Below, piece by piece: positions 49,491 through 62,350 of a stretch of 64,000 nucleotides of DNA; the stretch's first letter is position 1; every line of letters starts with the position of its first letter. The position numbers were made by a program, and so were the translations under genes. The notes below the pieces were generated by a model. That model saw only the letters and a program-made list of their open reading frames with translations. It was not told where the DNA came from and ran no database searches. The stretch spans positions 1,561,327 through 1,625,326 of the forward strand of contig JANAVB010005598.1 of the NCBI GenBank assembly GCA_029216955.1, given 5' to 3'. This DNA is from Iris pallida. Its lineage: Eukaryota > Streptophyta > Magnoliopsida > Asparagales > Iridaceae.

Positions 49491-49529
49491 ACTGAAAAGT
49501 TTCCTTTGAGCTCTTTTCAATACTTTTGT

Positions 49530-49537
49530 TATAAATA
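49530..49537 (+). promoter_or_regulatory. TATA box of element I (5' LTR)
   Basis: TATAAATA in TTGTTATAAATAGCC, conserved in the 3' LTR at 56,141-56,148. Transcription would start about 30 bases on, near 49,560-49,570. Confidence 0.75.
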
Positions 49538-50070
49538 GCCTTGAACCCCTTCATTCAAGATTGATACTTTGAGCCTAAAAAATTTCTAAACCACCAAAGC
49601 CTATCCACAAACAACTCTACAAAGCTTTCATTTGCCATCAACAAATTGTGTTAGAGTTATTGAGTTGAAAAGTAAGATCTTCATCTTGTTGTATAAGAAG
49701 ATCAAAACCTATTATGAAAGGTTAAAGTTAGAGAGTCTTCGTATCCAAACTCTCGGTTGAAGTTGGAGAGTCTTCGTATCTAAACTCTCGGTTGAAGTCG
49801 GAGAGGCCTTCGGACTAAAGCTCTCGTGTAAGAAGTTGGCGAGTTCTTTGGATCCAAACTCGTGTGTAACTATTTACTCAAATAGTGGATTAAAGCCGGA
49901 GAGAGTTCCGGGACTGGAGTGCCCCTTTGGAGGATACCAGGATATATCGTGTGTCGGTATTGTTATTGCTTCTTCTCTTGCACGTATATTTTTAAATTGT
50001 CCATTAGCTTGTGCTAAGTGCTTGATTAGTTAGCTTGACCCTATTCAACCCCCTCTAGGGTTCCTATAAA

Positions 50071-50086
50071 TGGTATCAAAGCAAGG
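50071..50086 (+). promoter_or_regulatory. Primer-binding site of element I
   Basis: TGGTATCAAAGCAAGG begins two bases after the LTR. It is the initiator-Met type site with one change (AAAGC for AGAGC). Confidence 0.85.
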
Positions 50087-50137
50087 ACTCTGTTGTTAGG
50101 CTTAACATCCTTAGAGTAGATCCTTGTTAATTTTTCT

Positions 50138-50938
50138 ATGACATCGTATTCCTCCTCCTTCTCTTATAAAGAGGGTTTTACTTCTAATAGCATGGACAAT
50201 CATATTTCTTCTAAATACAATAAATGCTCTAAGTGGAAAGCCGTGGCTAACCAATCCTTAGAGATTATTGATGACCTTCATTCTACAAATGAAGAACTTT
50301 CAGAAAAGGTTATTCATTTTGAAGAATCTAATGAGTTTTTGAGAAATAAAAACAATAATTTATTATCTAGACTTGATTCTCAAAACTCATCTTGTATTTT
50401 TTTAAAGAGTTTGAATGAGGCTTTAATTTTGAAAATCAAATCTCTTTTCTCATCAATAGAAGATCTTAAGAGGCAAACACATGACCTAAATCATTTGCAT
50501 GATTCTTCTATTGACTCTTTAAAGAAATAAAATAATAATTTTATTTCTAGAATTATTTTATTTGAAAAAGAGAATTATGCATTAAATGCTAAATTTGATT
50601 CTTTTACTTGTTTGCATGATGATTTTCTATTAGAACATGGTATTCTTAAGACCAAATCCATGTATGCTAACTCTAGAGATATTCATCATTCTAGTATGTC
50701 ATATGTTCATAATCATGCTCATTCCTATACATGTGCACACACTAGTATTAGGTGCTTCTATTGCTCTCGTATTGGACACATGAGCTTAACTTGTCCTATT
50801 CGTAGGAGTTTTTATACCAATGCTAGAGTAAATAGTATATGGGTCCCTAAAGCTAACAAATGTGGATCCAATTTTATTTGGATACCAAAGTCTTCGCCTA
50901 ATATTGTAGGTGGAGCTTCTTATATCGGGACATAGTAC
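50138..50938 (+). CDS. gag: Element I gag-like protein, one in-frame stop
   Basis: One frame runs from Met 50,138 to TAG 50,936-50,938 (266 codons) with a single TAA at 50,528-50,530. The first part (130 residues) is Ser/Asn-rich with heptad-like Leu/Ile spacing suggesting a coiled coil (SLEIIDDLHSTNEELSEKVI, IKSLFSSIEDLKRQ). The second part ends with a CCHC zinc knuckle CFYCSRIGHMSLTC, followed by WVPKANKCGSNFIWIPK, as in copia gag of the SIRE/Maximus type. The canonical gag core is short or missing. It would bind element RNA. Confidence 0.85.
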
Positions 50939-53900
50939 CAAGGTGCGTGTTGGTGGTTGCAAAGCTCAAAGGTCATCTTCTAAGCAATTGCACCAACACA
51001 AGCGTGACCACTAGAGCCACTTTGGTACCATGCTAAACGATTCTCTTTAAATTATTTATATTTGTAGAATCTAGCATGTTTCTCTTGATGTCTTACTACT
51101 AGCTCACATTAATATCCTTTAGTTACCTTTTATATAAGTCAATGTGAGATATAATACTAGCATGCTTAGTTAATTTTCTTATTAATTCTTTTATCTAGCA
51201 TGACTAGTTACTCGGCTTAAATAATTAGTTCACACTATGTAGTTTATCACTCATTTTCTATTAGTGTGACACATTTATATATGCATGCTCGTTATTCTTA
51301 ATCTTTATTTATAAAGCATGCATATCACTCTAGTCCATAGGAGCTTGGTTTTGATTTGAGTTAATATGATTTTAACTCTCCGTCTTTAAAGTTTTTGAGA
51401 TAGTTACTTTTTTGTCGATTTGTTTTTAATATGTCATATTTACATTAATCGGTATTTGTGAATATATGTGTTTAGCACAAGCTTCTTATCACTTGACAAG
51501 TATACACTTATACTTCTATTTTAACCTTGTGCTTATATGATATATTCATTATTGATTCTCATATTTTATTTTGATTAAACCTCTTATGAATCAATTATGT
51601 CTTTGCCTAATAAAGCTTATTTATATGTGTTTTGAATTTGTGATAGTTTTTCAAACATTCATTAAGGATACATGACTTCATTATATTTCCATTTATATGT
51701 AGATTATGTATTTCTTATGTTGATATATATTTTTGTATAAATATCTTTATGTGGACATATGAGTTAAGCTAAAATTTTATATTGACTTGAAGAGTATTTA
51801 ATTATACTTGTTACCTTCAAACTTGTGCTTATCCCATACTTTAGCTATTAATTCCTTTAACCAAATTTGTGCTTCTTGAATCAATTAGCTTCTTCCATAA
51901 AGTCTTCTTTTTATGATATCTTCTTGACTTTTTTGTTGGCATTATGGATACATATTCTTAATTGATTTTTGATCTTTTCATGTATGCCTATTCGTGATAT
52001 ATATAGTTTCATATATATAAATGATTTCTAACTTTTGATATTTATTTGTTTTATACCTTTAAGTTAGGATATTGGGAGAAAATGTTTATTAATGTCTTGC
52101 TCATGACTAATTGTGGATGTTCTATTAAGGATCACATAGTTTTGTACTTTACCTTACATGTTAAATTTATTTCCTTAATTAGTGCACATTTTCTAGTTTG
52201 TATCTTTATAATTTACTATGGTGCACTATAAAAGCTCTTTGAAAAATATACTTCTTGATATCTTTAGCACAATTAGCTTTCTTGATCTTAACAATCTTTC
52301 GTTGCCCATTCCTTGGATACTATGCTTTCTTAAAATTATTGTTGCCCAATGATATTTTTGTAGCACATGAGAATACATATAATTGTTACATCATATTTCT
52401 TATGACTTTAGTTAATATGGTTTGAGCTTTTATGTTGAGATTTTATATTTCTAGATAATACACTTTTGTCATAATGGCTATAATATTTTGCATTCTCTAG
52501 ATCGATCTATTATTTTATTATACTGGACCAATCTCAATAGTTAGCAAAGAGATTTATTTTATTATTTTTATGAATATCTTTTCAGCCATATTTTGATAAG
52601 AGTTAGTTCATTTTTTTGCTATCTTCTTGCTCTTATCATTGCTTAGTAAAGAGTCTATAAATTATTTTGATCATTCAAAATGTATGCCCTTAATTGTGAA
52701 CTCTATGCTTAAGCAAGTATCTTTGTGTTTGTGACTTAAGATTTAATGAGCACTTTTATCTTGTTAATGACTTACCTCATTAATCTTAATTAGTTATGTA
52801 GCTTGCTTAGTTATGATATATTGTTAAGCTATATAATCTATGTTCACATTCACTCTTCTAGCTATTGTTTTTCGTTTTAATCTATATATGATATGCTAGT
52901 TTCCAAAAACAAGATGTATGAACTGTCTTGATGTGATTTGTATTCTATTTTAGATACGTATATTTTGTTCTCTAAAACTAGTTTGACAAACATTTGATTT
53001 GATCTTATTTTTCAAAAGAGGTTTGTGATTCCTTACTTTAACTTTCTTCCGTACTAGTCATTAGTATCTCTTAAATTTTTTCTCATTTTGTGTCATGATT
53101 TCATCGTATTATCATTTACATCTCCTTTTGATTATATTTGCAATCATTTAGATGAGAATGACTCTTTTTCATATTTTTTTATTGATTTATGAGATTTTAT
53201 GATAAATATGGATTTGAGATTTTTTTGAGATTTGTTGGATCATGTTTAATTTGTTTATTTTATTGATAAAAGATCCTAATGGTTGAGTAGTCCTATATTA
53301 TCTTATTATGTGATTATCAAACTAATTTATTACTCTATTTTGACTACTCATGGATTGACACATATGGACCTTTGCTATTTGAACTTTATGGATTATTATT
53401 TACCATTAGCAAAGTTTGGGTTTTACCCGTTGATGGGTACATATATGGTGAAACATACCTGGTCCATGTAAAGTAATAAATTGGTTGATTCTTTCTTAAT
53501 TAGATAATCATAGACATGATATTTGAGTTTTATTTTTATTTTATTTTTGAGCTATATTTTGTCTATCATCATGATTGTTCTTAATTGACTTTATTCTTTT
53601 TCATGATGACATTTTCTCAAAGGATAACATACATTGATCTATCATGTTTAAATATGAGATCCTTCTACATAGATTAATGTATGCCATCTTTTGATTATAC
53701 GTGCTTAATTGGAATATTCTTCTAATTTTTCATCTTTAGCGGCTATTAATTGGACATCTCTTCTTGACTAAATATGATATTATTCGTCTTTTGACGATAT
53801 TGTAGCCTTATATGCGTTGAGCATAGGAGAGAAATCCATAGTTGATTTACCCCCAAATCCTTTAGTTATATATTTTATGCTATAAGTTCTTTGGAACTAG

Positions 53901-55058
53901 ACGCATATTTTGAGGGGAAGCAAATTAATTGATTCAATTCATTTATACCCTATAATATGTCGTATACCTAGTTCATAATGGACCCATATTTTTTTAATTT
54001 CATATCCTATTGATTGAGGTCATAATATTTTTTATTTGTGAAGAATTTATGAGAGTGTATGCAAGTGTCTTTATTATTTATCTCTCTCTCTTTTATATGG
54101 GTTAAATAAGTCATCTTGTTAATATTAACCTTCATATCTTATCTTGATGACTATTGTGCTTTCATTGATTTGGCTTTTGTTATTGAGGACTTACCTAAAA
54201 TTCATGTTTATCTATATTGGTAATACTTTGAGGGGGAGCATTCAAGTCGACTGAATGTCACTTTTTCAAGTATTTTTCTCCTTTACCTTCATGTTTATTT
54301 AAAGGATATTCATATAGCATGATAAGGTAATTGAGTTCAAATGCATTAACTTGGGTAAGCAAATAGATTTTGCAAATAAAGAGATTATTTTATATCAATT
54401 GCTCTATTTCACTAATCATTCATTATTTGTTTCACTATTTATTTGTGGACAATTTTGACTTTTAAATGGCTTTTTGATCAATGTTTCAAGTTTATATTTC
54501 AATTGGTATTAAGTTTATATCTTCCAACTATCTCAGTTGGTATTTTTTTAATATCAATTACTTTGTAATTATCTAATCCTCATGGGCTTTTGATTAAAAT
54601 CCTTGATTGAAATCTTTTATTTCAATTGGTATATCGATTCTTTCCAAAACTCAACTATATTGTGTTTTAACATGCTTCTTTTAAAAATTTGATATTCTAT
54701 ATTGGCAATGTAGCTTTATAAACTTGTCATGACACCATTCTTCCATTGTTTTTCATTAGTATATCTTGATCATGATTGTCTATGACTTCTCCATGCTCTG
54801 ATTTCTATGCTTGAGATTGATTTTATTTTATCTCTTAGTACGGGAGAGCCTTTTTTTTGATCATGTCAAAGGAAGAGAAGTAAGTTTAAGTATGTATTTA
54901 TAAGTAAACTAAGTAGTATGCTTTTAGTGATATTGCTTTAGTATGCTTTTAGTGATATTGCTTTAGTATGCTTTTAGTGATATTGCTTATGTCTATTGTA
55001 TATTAGTGATACATGCATCTATTATGTCCATACTAAACTTAACCGATTTTCCATAATC
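50939..55058. other. AT-rich non-coding spacer of element I
   Basis: About 4.1 kb, mostly T-rich on the plus strand, with no open frame over about 62 codons and no protease, integrase, RT or RNase H motif. One short tandem repeat occurs at about 54,917-54,989 (TATGCTTTTAGTGATATTGC three times). It occupies the place where pol would be. Confidence 0.8.
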
Positions 55059-55072
55059 AAAAAGGGGGAGAT
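55059..55072 (+). promoter_or_regulatory. Polypurine tract of element I
   Basis: AAAAAGGGGGAGATTG directly before the 3' LTR TGTTAGCCC, a form typical of plant copia elements. Confidence 0.88.
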
Positions 55073-56646
55073 TGTTAGCCCAATGATTGTATCATGTTTT
55101 TGAATATGGTTAATATGTTAAGTTTAGCATTTCATTATCACTAATCTTCATACTATCGCTATAGCACTTCTACTTATACTTATACCTTTGGGGATATGTG
55201 CCTATTGGTTTACATATTAGTGATATGAGCTTATCTATCTTAAATTTAATCGGGTTGCCAAAATCAAAACTATGTTTTTTATTGTGGTCATTCAATTAAG
55301 TTTAATCATTATGATATCACTAACATTTATGCTATCATCTTAGCACTTATATTTAAACTCAGTATTGTCCTAATGTACATTAAACTTATCATACTTGCTA
55401 CTATGTATATTGCTTTGTTCGTCTAACATGTACATGCAGAAAAGCAATAAGCAAGATCAATATGAACATATGCAATGAATAAATCATGGTGGGCCAAAGA
55501 CGACGGATCCCATAAGATTTCTCTGAATCACCCGACGACATCTCCGGAGCCACGCACTCGGGAGTTCCACTGCCCGGTCAACGGACGGAGGTCGAGGGGG
55601 CAGCGCCCCTCGTCGGGGGTTCAGGGGCGAAGCCCCCAAAAGGTATTCAGTTTTCACAAAATGGATATCTTTGGACAGCTGCCGCCAAGGAAAAAGCCAA
55701 GCCATGCCATCATCATTTCAAGACTCTGAAGAAGCCTGCACCTGCTACAGTATTTCTGGAGTCTGTAATGAGTCTTAGAAATAATTATAAACACAAGAAA
55801 TGGATTACAAAATCGAAAGCTAGGGTAGAAATTAGCCCAGGATCATTTTCGGATGAAAATCGGCATACCGACGGTATACCGGTCTATACCGACGGTATAC
55901 CGATTTTGTTCACAGAAAGTTTCTATCTACAAAATCGGCATACCGACGGAATACCGATCTATACCGACGGTATACCGATTTAGTAACGTTGAAAATCCAA
56001 CCGTCGAATTTCGAGCATTTAATGATCCCAATGGCTATATTTCTAGCCGTTGCATTCCAGATCGACATACCGACAGTATACCGATGGTATACCGATTATT
56101 GACTGAAAAGTTGCCTTTAAGCTCTTTTCAATATTTTTGTTATAAATAGCCTTGAACCCCTTCATTCAAGATTGATGCTTTGAGCCTAAAAAATTTCTAA
56201 ACCACTAAAGCCTATCCACAAACAACTCTATAAAGCTTTCATTTGCCATCCACAAATTGTGTTAGAGTTATTGAGTTAAAAAGTAAGATCTTCAGCTTAT
56301 TGTATAAGGAGATCAAAACCTATTGTGAAAGGTTGAAGTTGGAGAGTCCTCGTATCCAAACTCTTGGTTGAAGTCGGAGAGGCCTTCGGACTAAAGCTCT
56401 CGTATAAGAAGTTGGCGAGTTCTTCGGATCCAAATTCGTGTGTAACTATTTACTCAAATAGTGGATTAAAGCCGGAGAGAGTTCCGGGACTAGAGTGCCC
56501 CTTGGGAGGATACCAGGATATATCGTGTGTCGGTATTGTTATTGCTTCTTCTCTTGTACTTATTTTTTTTAAATTGCCCATTAGCTTGTGCTAAGTGCTT
56601 GATTAGTTAGATTGACCCTATTCACCACCCCTCTATGGTTCCTACA
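55073..56646 (+). repeat. Element I 3' LTR
   Basis: 1,574 bp, TGTTAGCCC...GGTTCCTACA, with TATA box 56,141-56,148. It differs from the 5' copy by scattered substitutions and a missing unit of the TTGGAGAGTCTTCGTATC repeat. Confidence 0.93.
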
Positions 56647-56653
56647 CGTAAAA

Positions 56654-56669
56654 CCGTGCTCTGATACCA
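56654..56669 (-). promoter_or_regulatory. Primer-binding site of element D
   Basis: On the minus strand TGGTATCAGAGCACGG starts three bases after the LTR end: a perfect initiator-Met primer site. It fixes the orientation of D and marks 56,673-58,222 as its 5' LTR. Confidence 0.92.
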
Positions 56670-56672
56670 TTA

Positions 56673-58222
56673 TGTCATGCCCTGATTTGGTAGAATCGAT
56701 AGTCGTCCCCAGGGCATGATACCGTACAAGCCTAGGTTACTCTCGTACAAGAAACTTTTATAAGGTCATCCGAAACACAACAGCAAGAGAGTGCACAGAG
56801 TAAATTGAACACATTGCATAAAAGAAACTTAAACTTTATTGACAATGAACATCATGTTACAAACTCGATACAAAGGTGCCATACGGGGTTACATACTGAC
56901 TCCATTACAAAATAAACGTTGATGAGATAGCTGTTCCATACATCACACCCCTTTATATAGCCAAAATATGCAGACACCTTGAATAGGGGAGAGTTGAGAC
57001 ATCTTTGCTTGAAAAGTTGTGGGGTCTTCAAAAGAGATTGATCGAGTCTTCGCACGTACAGGCAAAGCTTCAAAACACACGAGCGTTGCCTTCAGTCAGG
57101 TGGCACGCTCCTCCTGATTTGTAGTACCTGCAGAGAGCGAGGATCAGTACATTATACGTGTACTGGTGAGTGGCTAATTAATTTTTGTGCTCTCATTTGG
57201 TTCAAGAATTTAGGTGAAACCATGCGACATATTTTAGTGATCTTTCAAGCCATTCCTAGTCAGTTTTATACAAGCAGTTTGACGAAACATAAACAAAAAA
57301 TTACTTTAGAACCTACCCATGGCAGGGCATGCCGTGCAACATAAAGCTTACCATCATCTTCCCTGTCATTTTGATAGCAATGAATAGAAAGTGTGTGATG
57401 TGGAGGTCATTGGCATTAACTAGCCATCCTGGATATAGCCTATTAGACGGGATCCTTTCAACACAAGTTGCGTACTCCATTGCAAGTTCCCAAATTATCC
57501 GTTGTTTAAACCTAGATCAGCTATACTGTATTTCCCCTGGGCCGAATCGGTCTCGTGGCCCTGGGTAACCATTCGAGGAAACATCACCCTTGTGCACAAC
57601 TTGTCCATGATCGTGCTAGACTAAAACTAGTTATTCAAGCATGGTCTATGATTCATAGCAAACTTTACTGAGTTCAGCTATCCCGCCTTGTCATTTTGCA
57701 GTGTACATTCGTTGGTTCATTCCCTTTGCTTAACACAGTTTGATGGAAAGTATATTATAAGCATGCACGTGAAAAGTTTCATGGTAAAGCAGTTCTATAG
57801 CAGTTTTACGCAAGTAAGTATGTATAGTCCTATGAAAACAGTTATGTAACTTTGAATTGAATGAGTCTGATACGAATGCGAAGTTTGAAAATGTAAGCCA
57901 TGAAAATTTTCAAAAACATTCACGAAAATGCATTCAGAAAACCAAAGCCAAATAAGCAAGTGCATTATGAAAGGCATAGCAATGAGAGGTCTCTCCCGAC
58001 TCAATCGCAGAGTCCATACTTGAGGCACAACCCGCTAAATATGAGACTTGATTTCGAAAAGCCATTCCATAACGAGGAAAGGATCTTAATTCAATCGGTC
58101 CCCTTTAATCGATTCAATCGATCCCCATAAATCAGTCCTGATTTAATCGATAGCAACAATGTTACTTTCTTGCGCACCCCGTGGATGAGAGACGGAGCAT
58201 GATGTAGGGACGGGGCACTACA
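56673..58222 (-). repeat. Element D 5' LTR
   Basis: 1,550 bp, TGTCATGCCCTGATTTGG to GGACGGGGCACTACA in plus orientation, matching 29,170-30,848. The target duplication TTCAT follows. Confidence 0.93.
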
Positions 58223-58227
58223 TTCAT

Positions 58228-58301
58228 GAGGATTGATCGTTCAATTTTGGTAGTTATCGTTGTGTGCAGAGTTCAGACATAAGATTATGGCAGAGGTGTA
58301 C
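58228..58301 (+). pseudogene. Fragment Z of plus-strand gypsy pol, continuation
   Basis: Between element D and solo LTR H. A frame reading roughly LRHKIMAEVY matches the integrase N-terminal lead (family: LRHKIMAEAH). It continues at 62,180. Confidence 0.6.
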
Positions 58302-59689
58302 TGTAACTGCCTGTTTTCAAAAATAAGGGTAATTTTAAACTTTTGTAAAATTGATTATTTAATAATAGGTTTAAATCATATTATTAATTTATTGGTGATT
58401 TTGATTATTTTAATATTATTAAATTGATGTATTGTTATTTTGGTCATTTTTTATATTTTAATATTTTGGGAATTTTTATATTTTAATATTGTATTTCCGG
58501 GTTTAGTTTAGTCGGGTTTGACTTTCGTCTAGTTTCGACTTTGTGTTAGTGACCCGGGTAGCTTAGACTCTAGTCGGGACCCAAAGATTAGTTAACCATG
58601 GCCCACCAATCCCACTAATTTAGTTAGTACAATTAGACTAATCCCATTTGATTGGAATGGTTAAGTTAGAGAATTAAACTTGACCTTTTTGACCCCAAGT
58701 TCTTGCACTTGACTAATTAGTCAAAGAGGGTTTAGTTAGGGGCATCCTTGACTTTTACAATAGCCAAACCTAAGGACTACATGGCCGGCCACACCATAGA
58801 GAGGTTCACATCATTTTTATTTCACACATAGCCTCTTTTTTCTCCTTTGGTGTTCTTCCCCAAAACTTGAGAGCAACCTCTTTGGATTTTATCTCCCAAA
58901 TCCACTCATTTTTCCTCCATTCCTCTTAATCCATCAAGGGGAGGGAGCCTACTAGGAGTGGAGAGCAAGGAGCAAGGAGAGGAGTCCATTTGTAAGGAGA
59001 GTCCGTGTCGGATTCGTGTCGTTTGGATTTTTCATTGGGATCCAACTTCCAATATGTATCTCTCTCTCTAATCCCTCTCTATTTCATCTTTGCATTGCAT
59101 TTTGATAGTTTTGAACCCATAGGAACCACCTCCATGTGTGTACCATCCTTAGGTTTGATTTTGAGACACTTTGGAGTTCTCATTTGGAAGTTATGATGGT
59201 TTTTGTGGCACCCAAGGAGAAATTCCGAGGGTGGCCCACCAAGTGTTTGTAAGAATGCCCCATAAATATTTTGTCCTCTAATTTCAGATTTAGATTAGTT
59301 AGAGGTTAGTTTAGACATGTTAGATTGGTTCCCCATGGTTCTCATTAGGTTTCCTACAAGTTTGGGCATGTGTTTTAGGCCTACATGTCATATTTACATG
59401 TGTCTATATGTTATTTTGTATATATATGAATAGTGGACTGTTTTGAGCCATATTGTTGTATATTTATGTGTTTGTGGATGTGTACTGGTGGTTGGATGTG
59501 TGAGCCTGCCTACTTGGTTGTGGTTTGACATGTATGTGATGTGTTGAGAGAGTTGTTGTGTTGGTGTTTGAAAGAGAGAGTGATATTATGTGAGTGGTTT
59601 TGATGAGGGTATTAGTGTTGGCTTGTGGGTTGTGAGAGGGAATTTGATTTGGTGAGATAGATATATGGATAGATAGGTAGAGGGATGAA

Positions 59690-59785
59690 AGAATTAGTGA
59701 ATGGATGAATGAATTAGTGAATGGATGAATTAGTGAATGGATGAATGAATTAGTGAATCGATGAATGGATGAATGAATGAATGAT
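59690..59785. repeat. GAATGAATGGATGAATTAGT minisatellite
   Basis: Four-base-based repeats (GATGAATGAATTAGTGAATG) over about 95 bases in LTR H. Confidence 0.9.
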
Positions 59786-60527
59786 TGAAGGAATGAATGA
59801 ATAGAGGGAAGTAGAGGGGATAGGAGCAGCTGCAGCAGTAGCAAAATCAGCAGCAGCAGAAGCAGCAAAAGCAACAGCAACCCCCCTTTTTGTACCCCAA
59901 TTTGCCCCCAAATATACCCCCAATTGACCCCCATATATACCTCCCTATATCCACTATATAACCCACTATATGACCCTTAATTTGTGAGTGTTAGAGAGGT
60001 GTTTGATGGTTAGAAAGTTAGTGGGTTGAGTGGTAGAAACTAAGGTAAGTTCACATGTTAGTAGATAGGTAATATGTTAGAAGTTAGATTTGAGTTGAGT
60101 TTAGATATTAGAGTTAGTGTTAGAGACTTGGTATTAGGATACCAAGTTAGGATTTGAGTTTAGAGTGCTAGTTAGAGTGGAGTAGAGTGGTATTTTAGGA
60201 TACCAACCCGGTATCTCAAAGTTACCCTTTTACCTTCAAGATAATATGATGTTACCTTTTTAACAAATAGGGTATCAAGATACCATGGTACGGTATCGAG
60301 ATACAAGGATAGGATTAGAATACCTTGGTAGACTATTGGAGGATACGTGGAGTGAGGGTAAAGTAGGTTGGGGTATTGGCTAGAGGCTAAGGCGAAGAGT
60401 TTACCTTGGTAGGATAATAAGGTAAGGTTAAGGTAATACCTTAGAACTAAGATATGAGATAATATGTTTAAGATATGGTTAGAATTAGGATAGCTTGGTT
60501 GGTAATGGTTAGGAATAGGGTAAGTGA

Positions 60528-60905
60528 CTTAGGGTTGACCCCCGTTTGACCATGGTTGACCGTTTTGACTAAAAGTCAACCAAAAGTCAACTTTAGCCTA
60601 AAATTGACCAAAACTTGACCAGTTGACCAAAAGTTGATTGTGAGTCAACCATTGACCTAGTTTGACTAGAGTAGACTATGAGTTGACCAGGGTTGACCAG
60701 AGTTGACTGTTTGACCAAAAGTCAACTGTAAGTCAACCTTTGACTTAAATCGACCTAGTTTGACTTGTCTTGACCTAGTTTGACTTTGTTAGGCCTAGTA
60801 TGACTTAGATTGACTTTGTATAATCTAGATTGACTTAGTTTGACCTTGTTTAACTTAGATTGACTTAGATTCACCTAGTGTGACTTAGTTTGGCTTGGTG
60901 TGACT
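60528..60905 (+). promoter_or_regulatory. TTGAC (W-box-like) array in LTR H
   Basis: More than twenty-five TTGACC, TTGACT, GGTCAA and AGTCAA motifs on both strands over 380 bases, about 2.2-2.6 kb from the LTR start, the same relative place as in LTR B. Confidence 0.6.
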
Positions 60906-62179
60906 TAGTATGACCTAGATTGCATAACATATACTAGAAATCATGTCATACGCTGTTAAACCCTATTTAACTCATGCATATCTCATGTTTAGGTCTGTGA
61001 CTTCACTCTGAGCCAAATTACACAGTTGACATATTTCCATCGGATCTCAGGCGAGTACATTCTCTGATAATATTTCTGTTTTATGATATCGTCTTTGTTT
61101 CTAGTATATAGTATAGATATCCTTGTTCTCCTGACACGTTGTTCACATGGATTGGTATTTTTCTGGATCCCGTCATGAGATGTTATTCCTTGTATTCCTT
61201 GGTATACCCTGTGCAAGTTTTTCCTGTGTATTGTATAGACACGATTTCTGCGAAGGCTCGCTACCTCCTCGGAGAATCATGTGCCATGACATGTCATTAC
61301 TGGATCCACTTTACTGGTCGGAGATAGGGGTACTTAGCGTAGATATGTGATCATTTTTCTTCATGTGTTATGTTCCCTGAGAGTGTTAGCCATACACTTC
61401 ACGTATGACTAGCCAGACCATTTTTTTCCTGTGCAACCCAAGTCGATCACATGTTGAAACTAATACTAAACTAACATAGATATAGTTTCAGATTTTTGTA
61501 TATAATATATACAGTTTTTTTGTTCTTACATTCAGTTACAGTCTTGATATGCCTTACCATGATTCATGTATATATTATTTTACCTTGTATATTCTCTCTA
61601 TTTACTTCTACATTTTTAATATCGTTTAACTAGAACTGTTATTTGAGATTTGTGCTCGTTCCATCCTGACTGGATATGTTGACAAAAGTTTACAGATTTT
61701 GGCGATGAGGAGTGTCCTACCTACTACGGTCCTCATGACGTAGCTGGCATAGACTTGGAGACCCTAGTTCAGCAGGGGTTAGCTCCAGCCGATAGGGTTT
61801 TAGAGTAGCTTAGCTGGTTTAGTGTGGTACTGGACTTTGTCTCCAGATTACATTTTGGCTTGTTATTATTTTAGTATTTGTATTAGAGATTGTTGACTCT
61901 AGACTTGTATTATTCCTGTGTTGGATCTTCTGGATGATATTTCATATCTTGTTGTCTTTATCTTTCGGTATCAATTATCTTTCTTAGAGTTTGTGATTGA
62001 GTATATTATATCGTCATTGCTTGTCCTCCATTCGAAGTTGACCGTTTTTGACAGGTTTTGATATTATAACCGTTGTTAGATAGTAGACCTAGACATCATT
62101 CTACGTCATTTCTGCGGCATAAGCTGGGACGTTGTCACGAACTCGTGCCCTTACTCCTGGTACGGGTCATGACATGTAC

Positions 62180-62350
62180 AGACCGCGGTACTCACTTCAG
62201 CTTTGAAGTACGATGATATACCAGGATATCAACCAATATTTTTTGCTGGAGTGGGATAAAGAGGGAGATAGCTTGATATGTTTCGAGGTGTTTGAATTGT
62301 CAACATGTGAAGGGCGCATCAGAGCTCAACAACTTTGCTGCCCCAAATAT
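62180..62350 (+). pseudogene. Fragment Z: gypsy integrase zinc-domain remnant
   Basis: Combining frames gives RPRYSLQ, YQDINQYF and YVSRCLNCQHVKG, the HHCC domain of gypsy integrase, with stops and a frameshift. It joins the piece at 58,228-58,301 when LTR H is removed. Homology ends where TG/TA repeats begin. Confidence 0.75.

Larger units (their letters stand above)
48472..50068 (+). repeat. Element I 5' LTR
   Basis: This 1,597-bp copy starts TATTGGCCC where the 3' copy has TGTTAGCCC, so the terminal TG has mutated; it ends GGGTTCCTATA. It contains a GC-rich hairpin block (about 48,990-49,040: GGGGGCAGCGCCCC and GGGGGCAAAGCCCCC), the GGTATACCG repeats and a TATA box. Confidence 0.93.
48472..56646 (+). 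mobile_element. Element I: gag-only (non-autonomous) copia-type LTR retrotransposon
   Basis: LTRs 48,472-50,068 and 55,073-56,646 are highly similar and flanked by the perfect duplication CGTAA (48,467-48,471 and 56,647-56,651). A primer-binding site for initiator Met follows the 5' LTR, and AAAAAGGGGGAGAT, the typical copia polypurine tract, precedes the 3' LTR. The 5.0-kb interior codes only for a gag-like protein. The remaining 4.1 kb is AT-rich without pol. This matches the TR-GAG/LARD class, which depends on a partner for enzymes. Confidence 0.9.
58302..62174 (+). mobile_element. Solo LTR H (same family as B and G)
   Basis: It starts TGTAACTGCCTG and ends ACGGGTCATGACA, with perfect duplication TGTAC (58,297-58,301 and 62,175-62,179). 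The 3,873 bp match the layout of LTR B read on its minus strand: GACCCGGGTAGCTTAGACTCTAG near the start, a CAG/CAA tract (59,820-59,885), the TTGAC array and the ending. No gag or pol is present, so it is a solo LTR. Its open frames (e.g. 59,464-59,934 minus) are repeats. Confidence 0.9.

Noticed and set aside
48859..49491. 210-codon frame in element I
   Set aside because: It lies in the 5' LTR; its counterpart in the 3' LTR (55,475-55,983) is broken. Its repeats come from the GGTATACCG units.
56654..56669. tRNA-like sequence at LTR borders
   Set aside because: Only the 3'-end complement of initiator-Met tRNA is present; these are primer-binding sites, not tRNA genes.
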